DNA of 64,000 bases, from the NCBI GenBank assembly GCA_029980465.1, contig JARYIJ010000001.1:1947749-2011748 (forward strand), written 5' to 3'. Shown piece after piece: positions 17,043 through 24,454 of this stretch. Both the position numbers and the translations under genes were made by a program. This DNA comes from Pseudolabrys sp. (GTDB taxonomy: Bacteria > Pseudomonadota > Alphaproteobacteria > Rhizobiales > Xanthobacteraceae). How positions within the stretch are numbered: position 1 is the stretch's first letter; each line of letters begins with the position of its first letter. The notes beneath the pieces were generated by a model. The model was not told where the DNA came from. It ran no database searches and was given only the letters and a program-made list of their open reading frames with translations.

Positions 17043-17840
17043 ATGCCCATTCTGGCTTTCTTTGTTGGCACGTTTATCCTTGTGATGGCTGCCATTGAGG
17101 GTGGATACCGCCTGGGCGGGTCGTCGCATCGCCGCTCGCGCCAGGAAAAGGAATCTCCGGTTTCGGCAATAGAGGGATCCATACTCGCATTGCTGGCGTT
17201 TATTCTCGCTTTTACGTTTGGGACGGCGTCCAATCGATTTGATGCTCGCAGAGAGCTTGTCCGGACGGAGGCTAATGCCATCCGAACAGTCTGGGATCGA
17301 AGTGATTTTTTGCGAGAGCCCGAGCGTGGGGAAACAAAAGCGCTTTTGCGCGATTATTTGTCCGCTCGTGCCTCGGCGTTTCAGTCCGCGGAAGAAGAGC
17401 GCTTGAGCCGCGTCCTCGATGAGGCCGAGCGCATCCAGGACCGCCTATGGAAACTGGCGGTTGAACACGCCAGCCAGGACATGACTTCGGACATCGCGGC
17501 TCTCTATCTCCAATCTCTCAACGAGATGTTCGGAATTCACGCGTCCCGCGTGGCGATTGGGCTCCAAATGCGGATCCCACCTGGCATTTGGCTCTCGCTT
17601 GGGGTGCTGACCCTTTTGGGGATGAGCATGGTGGGCTATCAGGCGGGCATCGCTGGATCGAAGAGAACGTTGGCTATGCCGATCCTCGGACTTGCGTTCG
17701 CGTCGATAGTTGCGTTGATAAGTTCGCTCGATCATCCGATTGCGGGGTTTACGTTCACAAGGGTCTCTCAACAGCCGATGATTGATCTTCTGTCAGATAT
17801 CGATCGTTCTCAAAAGGCAATCCGAGAACTCGCGCACTGA
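17043..17840 (+). CDS. DUF4239 / bestrophin-like membrane protein
   Basis: A 265-residue protein: one N-terminal helix, a second at about residues 45-60 (ILALLAFILAFTFGTASNRFDARR), a cytosolic helical region, then two C-terminal helices (about 180-200 and 213-232). The motif F-T-F-G-x-A-x-x-R-[FY]-x-x-R is typical of DUF4239, distantly related to bestrophin channels. Function unknown; some relatives may be anion channels. A FixK-type box lies upstream. Confidence 0.8.
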   Translation: MPILAFFVGTFILVMAAIEGGYRLGGSSHRRSRQEKESPVSAIEGSILALLAFILAFTFGTASNRFDARRELVRTEANAIRTVWDRSDFLREPERGETKALLRDYLSARASAFQSAEEERLSRVLDEAERIQDRLWKLAVEHASQDMTSDIAALYLQSLNEMFGIHASRVAIGLQMRIPPGIWLSLGVLTLLGMSMVGYQAGIAGSKRTLAMPILGLAFASIVALISSLDHPIAGFTFTRVSQQPMIDLLSDIDRSQKAIRELAH

Positions 17841-18035
17841 CACGTGCGTACCGATGCGCCCGGTTAAGGTTCTGATCATGTCACCTTTACTGGTGGCGTC
17901 GCGCTCCTCAAACAGGATGATAACTCCGGTATCGGTGTTTTTCGCGATGCCATCCCCGCCCGCATCTGTTCGCGACTCCAGTTTTTCGCAAGCCGAAGAG
18001 CTATCGTCTCGGATATGGTTCAGAATGAAATCGGG

Positions 18036-18953
18036 TTAGTGCTCTGCCAAAACCTTTACCCACGTGCTGTTCGGATCGAAAGAATTGATCTGTGGCGCAA
18101 GCTTGTCTGTCTCGTTTCCTAGATCCTTTTGAAACACAACGCCGTCGTAATTGACCATGAACGTCATAATACCCGAGTTACCGTACTGCGCTGGCCAGGC
18201 GACGAGGGCGAAGCCGCCGATCATCTTGCCGTTGACGATGTAATCGTGCGCTCCGTCGGGCGCGTTGGCGCCTTGCCGCGTCAGGATTTTGTAGAGGTAG
18301 CCATGATACGGCTGGCCGCTGCCGATGCGATATCCTCGCACGGTAGCAAGCGCGACGGCTAAACCTAATGGACTCGGATCCTGTCCTGCTTCAGTCGGCC
18401 AATAAAGACCGTTCCTGGTTCCCGGCGTGCTGACAAGACGCTGAGCGTAGACGGAAAGATGGCCGACGCGCGTGACCGCAGCGTATTCATACTGAGCATC
18501 GACGTAAGCCAGGCACGTCTCGATCACGGCGCTTTCGTTGCGCCCAATGCGACGCGCGAATAATTCATCCCGCCCTGCAGCGAGGTCGAATCTCCACGAG
18601 TCGTCCTTTTTGCCAAGCGGAATCGAAAACGGATAGTTATCCTGACCGATTAGCAGAATCGCCGTTTTGTCGTTCTTGAGTTCGATTGAATGCTTCAAAT
18701 CATACGCGAGCAGAAAGGCCTTGCGCAGGTTCTCGTCGTTGGTTGCTTCGCCTGAAGAAACAACATCGCTGCTGCCGGGGCCCAACAGCGTAATCAGTGC
18801 CTTTTCATCTTTCGCGCGCAAGGCTGCTGCCAGCGTCTGCGAGGCTTCTTCAGGTGACTTGAAGGCCTGCTGAGCCATGGTAGGGGCGCTGCTGAGGATA
18901 ACGATCAGGCTCGCAGCCAATACCGAACGACTAAAAGCGGAGGCAACATTCAT
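18036..18953 (-). CDS. DUF2950 family secreted protein
   Basis: A 305-residue protein with a signal peptide (about residues 1-27, ending TMAQQ) followed by a DUF2950 domain: FKSPEEASQTLAAALRAKD near the start and ILTRQGANAPDGAHDYIVNGKMIGGFALVAWPA later. DUF2950 proteins are usually encoded next to DUF3300 proteins, as here (17-base gap, same strand), so they probably act together in the periplasm; the role is unknown. The frame is open to 19010, but that would overlap the upstream gene; MNVASAFSRS at 18953 gives a standard signal peptide. Confidence 0.83.
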   Translation of the reverse strand: MNVASAFSRSVLAASLIVILSSAPTMAQQAFKSPEEASQTLAAALRAKDEKALITLLGPGSSDVVSSGEATNDENLRKAFLLAYDLKHSIELKNDKTAILLIGQDNYPFSIPLGKKDDSWRFDLAAGRDELFARRIGRNESAVIETCLAYVDAQYEYAAVTRVGHLSVYAQRLVSTPGTRNGLYWPTEAGQDPSPLGLAVALATVRGYRIGSGQPYHGYLYKILTRQGANAPDGAHDYIVNGKMIGGFALVAWPAQYGNSGIMTFMVNYDGVVFQKDLGNETDKLAPQINSFDPNSTWVKVLAEH

Positions 18954-18970
18954 AATAATCACCACTTCGC

Positions 18971-20413
18971 TCAGGCCGCTTGTGCCGAAAAGCTGCATCC
19001 GGTCCGGCATTCCCCTTCGGAGATCGATGATTGACGCGGAGTACCGACGATCGCCGCGCGCGCGGACCCTAGCTGCGCAAATCGGATGTCGAATGTACCG
19101 ATGTCGCCGCGTCGTCCGCCCCCGCGTCCGCCGCCGCCACGGCCTCCTCCTCCGCCACCTCTCGCGCCGCCACCGCCGCTGAAGCTGGCTGCGTTGCGTC
19201 CACCGAGGCTCGAATGCCCGCGCGCGCTGTTTGATTGTGCGCGTTGTCCGTTCGATATCGAAAGCGCGTTATCTCGGCTCGTGCTCGGACGACTTGCGGG
19301 CCTCTGCCCGGTCGAGGGACCTTGGCCTGCAGATGGGCGTTGACCGGTCGATGGACGTTGGCCCGCGGATGGGCGGTCACCGCCTGACGGACGCTGGCCT
19401 GTGGACGGGCGCTGACCGGCTGAAGGTGTGTTGCCGCGAGATGGATTGAGGACTTGTTGGCCGTCGCGGCCGCGGAAATCCATGCGGTTCTGAACGCTGC
19501 CGCGCGAGGCTTCGCCTTTGCCAAACTGCTTGGCGACGTTGGAGTTGTTATAGCGGACGCCTTCGCGATGCGCGGGATTATGCTGCCAGTGAGTGACGCG
19601 GTTAAAGTTATTATTGATGTTGATATTATTATTATTCCAATTACAGCCGCCACCCCAATAGCGTCCTGCCCAGGCACCAAGCGCCACGCCAGTCGCGAAC
19701 GCAATTCCAGTCGCGAGAACAGCGCCGCCATAACCATACGGTGGGGGATAGTAGTAGGGAGGGTAAGCCGGGTAAGGCCAGGGCCCGTAAACGACCGCCG
19801 GATCATAATACGGTACGTAGATAGTATCCGGGACGGCCGATTCGATGACGATGACCTGCTTGTTGTTCTCGTTCTTTGTCGAGACCTTTTGTTGCTTGGT
19901 GCTCACGAGTTTTTTGTTGTCCTCAGCACGCTTGCGGAGCCGTTGAACAGCGTCCATCACGTCCGCCTGTTGCGCCAACACCGCATCGCCAAGGTCTTTC
20001 GTCCACGACAGCTTGTTGCTCATTATGTCCAGAACCTCAGGCGTGGCGATGAGGCCCTTAACGCTGTCATCCCATTTTTGCTTATCGACGGCGTCCTTTA
20101 AGGCGGCACCTTTCAAATTCTTGTTGGTGGTCAGCCACCGGCTCGCTTCGACTACTTCCAGCGGATAGGTCGACGCGATGAGAACCTGCGCAAGAAGCGT
20201 GTCCGGATAGAGCGCAATCGGCGAAACCAATTGCTCGAGTTGTTCAGGCTTGAGAAGTGTATCAGCCGCAGGCGGTGGCGGTGAGGTGGGAGTGCTGGTT
20301 GCCGCCGCGGGGGGCGGTAACGGTGGTTCGCTTGTTTGGGCGCGCGATATGCCTAAGGAGAGTGCCAAACTCAGCAGGGTTGCGACCGTGACTGAAAGGA
20401 TTGGACGCAGCAT
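18971..20413 (-). CDS. DUF3300 family secreted protein with GQRPS repeats
   Basis: A 480-residue protein with a signal peptide (about residues 1-25), a Pro-rich linker and a DUF3300 domain (about 50-240: LLKPEQLEQLVSPIALYPDTLLAQVL). A Tyr/Pro/Gly segment, an Asn-rich patch (CNWNNNNININNN), about six PSxGQRPS-type repeats and a Gly/Arg-rich stretch follow. The repeats and Gly run are low-complexity and prone to slippage. The last 45 residues (from GDIGTFDIRFAQ) differ from the usual Gly-Arg ending of such proteins. Pairs with the DUF2950 gene. Function unknown. Confidence 0.85.
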   Translation of the reverse strand: MLRPILSVTVATLLSLALSLGISRAQTSEPPLPPPAAATSTPTSPPPPAADTLLKPEQLEQLVSPIALYPDTLLAQVLIASTYPLEVVEASRWLTTNKNLKGAALKDAVDKQKWDDSVKGLIATPEVLDIMSNKLSWTKDLGDAVLAQQADVMDAVQRLRKRAEDNKKLVSTKQQKVSTKNENNKQVIVIESAVPDTIYVPYYDPAVVYGPWPYPAYPPYYYPPPYGYGGAVLATGIAFATGVALGAWAGRYWGGGCNWNNNNININNNFNRVTHWQHNPAHREGVRYNNSNVAKQFGKGEASRGSVQNRMDFRGRDGQQVLNPSRGNTPSAGQRPSTGQRPSGGDRPSAGQRPSTGQRPSAGQGPSTGQRPASRPSTSRDNALSISNGQRAQSNSARGHSSLGGRNAASFSGGGGARGGGGGGRGGGGRGGGRRGDIGTFDIRFAQLGSARAAIVGTPRQSSISEGECRTGCSFSAQAA

Positions 20414-20512
20414 TTCTGGCTCTCTACTATTCCGCGGCGTCTGAACAATTCACGCCGTCTATGGTCTCGCCGCAATAAACGATCAATTTTACCAACGGCA
20501 TCCTACGGGCGT

Positions 20513-20532
20513 AGTTGCCCTTTGGTCCAACT
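20513..20532. promoter_or_regulatory. Candidate operator (site C)
   Basis: AGTTGCCCTTTGGTCCAACT has the AGTTG and GTCCAACT halves of the site at 6493 in the same 20-bp spacing, and its last 17 bases match 9955-9971 exactly. It lies in the divergent region between the DUF3300 and OmpA-type genes. Confidence 0.55.
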
Positions 20533-20675
20533 GGCATCTTCCGACAGCACGGAGGACTCATCCATGATGTCAGAGGTATTAGGAAGGATGCGGATCTAAC
20601 GGATGGAAAATCTCGACCCGTTTTCCTTACCATTGGGATGATGTTCTCCAGCGTCAGCTTTCTCCGGAGATATCT

Positions 20676-21641
20676 ATGAGAAAGATTGCATTAGCTTGCA
20701 CACTAGCTTTGATTTTCAGTCCGGTTCTTGGCGACCTCGCTGTCGCTCAAACCATCGGTTACGCCGATGCAGTCGGAGCAATGGCTGCGGCTTGCCGGAC
20801 TGATATCGATAAATACTGCAAAAAGGAAAATCTCGGCGGGGGCCGCGTAGGCAGATGCCTGACGACAAACGCCAACGGAGTTTCTGCTGGATGCAAGGCG
20901 ACTGTTGCCGCGCTTACCGAGCTTGTCAGAAAACGCAAGGCAGCCCAGGCAAGCATCATGCAAGTTTGCGACGTCGATATTCGCCGGCTGTGCCAAGGCA
21001 TCGCTCCGGGTGACGGCAATCTACTGGAATGCTTCTTCAATGCCCGTCGCAGTGTAGGCACAAAATGCCAGCAGGCCGTCGCCGACGCCGGCTATGAAGT
21101 GACGATCGCCCCCGGTCAGGATACCGATCAGGTCAACCTCGATCCGAACAACATCATCAGCGTTCTGCAACATGTCGACGCGTTTGCTCACACGCTGACA
21201 GCTGCAAGTCTTCGCCAGATGGTTGTAAAGGGCATGAATGACCCGTCGCGGGTCCAGCGTCTCAATCGTCCGCCGCTGGTACCTCAACTCAACAATCTTG
21301 CTCAACTGACGATCGCAATTCAGTTTGATCTGAACTCGGCACGGATTCGCCCGGATTCGTTTCGCGCGGTCGGCCTCATGGCCGATGCGTTAAACCATCC
21401 ACTGCTGACGGGTTATCGATTTATTGTGATCGGCAACACGGATGCGACGGGCAGTCGAGAACACAATCTGAAACTTAGTCAGGAACGCGCCGACGCGATC
21501 CGTGAAGCGTTGATACGACCGTTCGGAATCGATCCGGCGCGGCTTCAGGCGGTGGGACTCGGGGAAGAGGACCTGCTCTATCCGGATCGTCCTGCCGACC
21601 CAAAAAATCGCCGTGTGCAACTCATTAATATCGGCCGGTAA
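20676..21641 (+). CDS. Cys-rich repeat plus OmpA C-terminal domain protein
   Basis: A 321-residue exported protein with a signal peptide (residues 1-25). It has two Cys-rich GLG1-like repeats (about 35-80 and 95-135: C-x-x-D-I-x-x-[YL]-C, then C-L/C-F and C-K/C-Q) and an OmpA-type peptidoglycan-binding domain (about 205-321: QFDLNSARIRPDSFRAV, GNTDATGSREHNLKLSQERAD, NRRVQLINIGR). OmpA domains anchor the protein to peptidoglycan. The Cys-rich part probably holds several disulfides and may bind a partner or stabilise the envelope. Site C lies about 145 bases upstream. Confidence 0.85.
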   Translation: MRKIALACTLALIFSPVLGDLAVAQTIGYADAVGAMAAACRTDIDKYCKKENLGGGRVGRCLTTNANGVSAGCKATVAALTELVRKRKAAQASIMQVCDVDIRRLCQGIAPGDGNLLECFFNARRSVGTKCQQAVADAGYEVTIAPGQDTDQVNLDPNNIISVLQHVDAFAHTLTAASLRQMVVKGMNDPSRVQRLNRPPLVPQLNNLAQLTIAIQFDLNSARIRPDSFRAVGLMADALNHPLLTGYRFIVIGNTDATGSREHNLKLSQERADAIREALIRPFGIDPARLQAVGLGEEDLLYPDRPADPKNRRVQLINIGR

Positions 21642-21698
21642 GGGAAGCCGCCGGTTGAGGACGAATTCCATGCGCCGTCGACCTGTGGCCTAGAACGG

Positions 21699-22022
21699 GT
21701 GCAGACAGTGAGGAGATCGAGTCTATATTGTCCAGGCGGTCGCGGAGCCGCAGCGATCGGCCTTATACTACTTGCCGTAACGCACAGCGCGGCACAGCCC
21801 TGCAATCCCGCCGTGGATGGTACCTACTGTGCCGAGAACGGAGTGCGGCCTCGTTCGGACACGCCATCGTCTCCGAGTTCACGCCAGACCATGGATTTCG
21901 AGTGGGCGTTCAAATCATCGAGCGGTGAGTCGATTGGGACGATTGGTGCGATCACTTTCGGCTCAAATGGTTCGCGCTGCGTAGGGTTGATCAGGCGAGT
22001 GAATTGTAATGGCGGCAGCTGA
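21699..22022 (+). CDS. Small secreted Cys-containing protein
   Basis: A 107-residue frame starting with GTG. It has a basic N-terminus, a hydrophobic stretch (IGLILLAVTHSAAQP) that looks like a signal peptide, then a short mature part with four cysteines (PCNPAVDGTYCAEN, SRCVGL, VNCNGG). Similar 'CNPxVDGTYC' proteins seem common in Bradyrhizobium-type genomes, from memory. The ribosome site is weak and the start could be the in-frame GTG at 21708. It lies between two exported-protein genes on the same strand. Confidence 0.6.
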   Translation: MQTVRRSSLYCPGGRGAAAIGLILLAVTHSAAQPCNPAVDGTYCAENGVRPRSDTPSSPSSRQTMDFEWAFKSSSGESIGTIGAITFGSNGSRCVGLIRRVNCNGGS

Positions 22023-22055
22023 CGGCACGGCTCGATGACTTTGGAGGGTGATACA

Positions 22056-22361
22056 ATGAGCGGAACGGTTCGGTTAATTGTTGCGACTGCGCTGTCGAGT
22101 CTGTCGCTTTTCAGCTTCGCGCAAGCACAGCCTTCCAGTGCCCGCACGATCGAGCAGTTTACCTGCAAAGATGTTATGCGTGAGGAGGGTACCAACCGTG
22201 AGGTGGCGATCGCTTTCCTACACGGCTTCCTGCTTGGTAAGTCTGGGGGTACCGGTTTTGATGTTGACGCTCTGCACAAGCAGAGTCGTGCCTTCGTCGA
22301 ACAGTGTCTCGACAATCCTTCGGCTCGTGCGGTCGACGTGATGACTAAAATCAAGGGCTGA
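22056..22361 (+). CDS. HdeA/HdeB-like periplasmic protein (2)
   Basis: A 101-residue protein with a signal peptide (about residues 1-24, ending AQA) and an HdeA-like mature domain: QFTCKDVMREEG, then AIAFLHGFLLGKSG, then VEQCLDNPSARAVDVM, with two cysteines placed as in HdeA. The start was moved from 22035 to 22056 because GGAGG lies eight bases upstream (22043-22047). Probably an acid or periplasmic-stress chaperone, by family. It is followed by a hairpin at 22367-22388. Confidence 0.78.
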   Translation: MSGTVRLIVATALSSLSLFSFAQAQPSSARTIEQFTCKDVMREEGTNREVAIAFLHGFLLGKSGGTGFDVDALHKQSRAFVEQCLDNPSARAVDVMTKIKG

Positions 22362-22366
22362 CACGG

Positions 22367-22388
22367 ATGCCCATTTCTGATTGGGCAT
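22367..22388 (+). terminator. Hairpin, possible weak terminator
   Basis: ATGCCCA (22367-22373), an 8-base loop, then TGGGCAT (22382-22388), just after the HdeA-like stop. There is no T-run, so termination is uncertain. Confidence 0.35.
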
Positions 22389-22452
22389 GGACTATCCAAA
22401 TCGATTGCCAATATCTAAAATAAGCTATGGCGTTCCGTGCGGAGGTGCAGCA

Positions 22453-22797
22453 ATGAAGAAGCTGCTTTCCTTGCTATTCGCTCTCGGTGTCGTTGGCGGC
22501 TCAGCCGCATACGGGACGCCAATCGTGCCGCTCAATGCAGCGCACACAAGCCTTGCGACCCATGTTGGCTACCGATGTGGGCTTTTTGGCGCATGTGCCC
22601 CTGTCTACATCTACGGGGGTCATGATCTATATTATCAAGGGTATCGTCGAGGATATTACGACGGCTACCGCGATGCCTCCTATCCTTATGTTCGATATCA
22701 TTACACGCGCGATGTGATTGCGGCCGACAGAGGATTCTGTGGTTTCGGCTTCTATCTGTCCTGTGCCTACGGTACGTGCTGGCGGCTTTGTTACTGA
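22453..22797 (+). CDS. Tyr/Gly-rich small secreted protein
   Basis: A 114-residue protein with a signal peptide (MKKLLSLLFALGVVGGSAAYG) and a mature part rich in Tyr, Gly and Arg (YYQGYRRGYYDGYRD) with several cysteines, ending in CWRLCY. The start at 22453 has GGAGG seven bases upstream; a longer frame from 22381 has none. Such proteins are common near rhizobial envelope-stress loci, but no role is known. Confidence 0.72.
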   Translation: MKKLLSLLFALGVVGGSAAYGTPIVPLNAAHTSLATHVGYRCGLFGACAPVYIYGGHDLYYQGYRRGYYDGYRDASYPYVRYHYTRDVIAADRGFCGFGFYLSCAYGTCWRLCY

Positions 22798-22822
22798 TCG
22801 CTGATCATGATACGGAGGGCCT

Positions 22823-23320
22823 GTGAGACGAGTCGTGATTGGGGTGATGGGCGCGGGCGACAATGCGCGTCCTGGTGATGTTGCGATGGCGCTCGAGCTT
22901 GGCGAGGCCATCGCGCGTGAGAACTGGGTGTTGCTCAGCGGAGGACGCAACGCCGGGATCATGGATGCAGTCAATCGCGGCGCCAAAAAATCCGGCGGAC
23001 TGACCATCGGTGTCGTTCCCGGCCACGACAAGCGAGCCTTGTCGGACGCGGTCGACGTCGGCATCGTCACCGGCATGGGCAGCGCGCGCAACTACATCAA
23101 TGTTCTGTCGAGCGATGTCGTGGTGGCCTGCGGTCAGGGCGGCGCCGGCACGGCGTCGGAGATCGCGCTAGCATTAAAGTCGTCAAGGCCCGTCATCCTG
23201 CTCAACGACCGGCCGGAGAGCCAGCGTTATTTTGCCGCGATCGGTGGTAGTCTCGTTCACGCGACAGACAGCGTTGCAGCCACGATCTCGACGATCCGTT
23301 CGCTGCTCGACAAGTCTTGA
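22823..23320 (+). CDS. LOG-like Rossmann protein (TIGR00725 type)
   Basis: A 165-residue protein starting with GTG, with ACGGAGGG upstream. It has a Rossmann-like core: VIGVMGAGDNARPGD at the start, WVLLSGGRNAGIMDAVNRGAK, and a glycine loop CGQGGAGTASEIALAL in place of the PGGxGTxxE motif of LOG phosphoribohydrolases. TIGR00725-type proteins are related to the 'lysine decarboxylase-like' LOG family but short. The catalytic residues differ somewhat, so nucleotide-monophosphate hydrolysis is not assured. It is convergent with the XRE regulator, with a one-base gap. Confidence 0.8.
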   Translation: MRRVVIGVMGAGDNARPGDVAMALELGEAIARENWVLLSGGRNAGIMDAVNRGAKKSGGLTIGVVPGHDKRALSDAVDVGIVTGMGSARNYINVLSSDVVVACGQGGAGTASEIALALKSSRPVILLNDRPESQRYFAAIGGSLVHATDSVAATISTIRSLLDKS

Positions 23321-23321
23321 G

Positions 23322-24206
23322 CTAGGCTGGAATCCGCGCCAGCACGGCCTCGACCATCCGCGCGCCATCCTCGCCTTTATGCGCGCGGTCCCACTGGTCG
23401 ACGATGATGTCCTTGAACATGCGCACCGCTTCCGGCGCTGAGGTCACCATGGCGATGCCGGCGGAGATATTCGGGTGGTCGCCAAGCCGGTATGGACTCA
23501 TGGTCACGACTGTCGCGGCGCTCTTCTCGAACACCTGGAACGTCTGCTCCGGCGCGAAATTCTCCACCACGCCGATCTGTGTCCCGATCGGCTGGCGGCG
23601 GAAGATCTCGACGAGACGCTCGACCTCGCGCCGCGCCAGCGCGCGACGCTTGCGCACGACAGTTGCCGGCAAATCGTAACGGCCGATCAATCCCGAGTGC
23701 AGGAAGCGCTCCAGCGTCTGGGTGTTGATGATGCTCACCATCGGCGGTCTGCGCCGCACCGCGCTGCCGCGGCGTTCTTTGAGAACATCGAGCACGCGAT
23801 CGACGTAGTCAGCAAAATCGGCGTGGTCGGGACTTGTGGCGCCGGTGGATTCCAGCAGCATGGTGCGCAAGTGCCCGACATATTCGTCAGACAGCAGCAG
23901 GAACGAGATGGGGGTGAAATTGCCGAGCACCTGGACGACGTTTTCCTCGAGCTGCCGCATCCGCTCGAAGAACGCGACAGCGTTGCGGTAATACTCGACG
24001 CCGACGCCCATCAGCGACGGCAGGGATACTTCCAGTAGATCGGCAAGCTTTTCCAGCGTCTCGATCTTGACCAGCTCGCCTTTTTCCAGGCGGTAGAGCG
24101 CGGCGCGCGACACGCCGATCCGCTTGGCCATGTCGTTCGCGGTAAAGTTCTTGCCGAGCCGGTAGGCTCGCAGCCGGTTCCCGATTTCTTCCCATTGCGC
24201 CGACAT
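23322..24206 (-). CDS. XRE-family transcriptional regulator of the pyr/orotate locus
   Basis: A 294-residue regulator with an N-terminal HTH_XRE domain (about residues 10-65: IGNRLRAYRLGKNFTANDMAKRIGVSRAALYRLEKGE, shown here as GNRLRAYR...LYRLEKGE) and a long C-terminal domain that probably senses a ligand. A shorter start (MSAQWEEIG, 24206) was preferred over 24227, which would begin inside the upstream dyad. It is divergent from the MFS gene. Similar TCTCA-N4-TGA dyads occur before this gene, the transporter and pyrK, so it probably controls all three and itself. The ligand could be orotate or dihydroorotate, by inference. Confidence 0.82.
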   Translation of the reverse strand: MSAQWEEIGNRLRAYRLGKNFTANDMAKRIGVSRAALYRLEKGELVKIETLEKLADLLEVSLPSLMGVGVEYYRNAVAFFERMRQLEENVVQVLGNFTPISFLLLSDEYVGHLRTMLLESTGATSPDHADFADYVDRVLDVLKERRGSAVRRRPPMVSIINTQTLERFLHSGLIGRYDLPATVVRKRRALARREVERLVEIFRRQPIGTQIGVVENFAPEQTFQVFEKSAATVVTMSPYRLGDHPNISAGIAMVTSAPEAVRMFKDIIVDQWDRAHKGEDGARMVEAVLARIPA

Positions 24207-24218
24207 TAGGCGGGGCCT

Positions 24219-24238
24219 CTGTCTCAACTTTGATACAG
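24219..24238. promoter_or_regulatory. Candidate XRE operator 1 (autoregulatory)
   Basis: CTGTCTCAACTTTGATACAG is a 20-bp dyad of form CTGT-n-TCAA-nn-TTGA-n-ACAG, with 16 of 20 positions symmetric. It lies 12 bases upstream of the XRE gene start, where binding would block its own expression. Confidence 0.65.
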
Positions 24239-24403
24239 TGCGCCGATCCGGCGGCAGGATCAGCGGGAATACCGTCCAGATATCACAGTCCTGACAGGCT
24301 CAACAAATCGCCTTTCCCTGACCGCCTTCGCGGGTGCAGCGGGGCGGAGGCTGGCTATCATCCACGGATTGCTCGTAACTCGACCTTGACTCGCCGGCCA
24401 AGG

Positions 24404-24423
24404 CTGTCTCAATAATTATACTG
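24404..24423. promoter_or_regulatory. Candidate XRE operator 2 (MFS promoter)
   Basis: CTGTCTCAATAATTATACTG matches operator 1 at 15 of 20 positions, including the first nine. It lies 31 bases upstream of the MFS start and overlaps a TATACT -10-like element. Confidence 0.6.
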
Positions 24424-24454
24424 AGGTAAGCGGGACAACACGGGGGATTCAAAC

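Noticed and set aside
19340..19440. Repeated units that could suggest a CRISPR or direct-repeat array
   Set aside because: They are in-frame codons for the PSxGQRPS repeats of the DUF3300 protein, with no unique spacers.
22823..23320. Annotation as a lysine decarboxylase
   Set aside because: The old name for this Rossmann family is misleading; no PLP site is present and the PGGxGT motif points to the LOG-like group.
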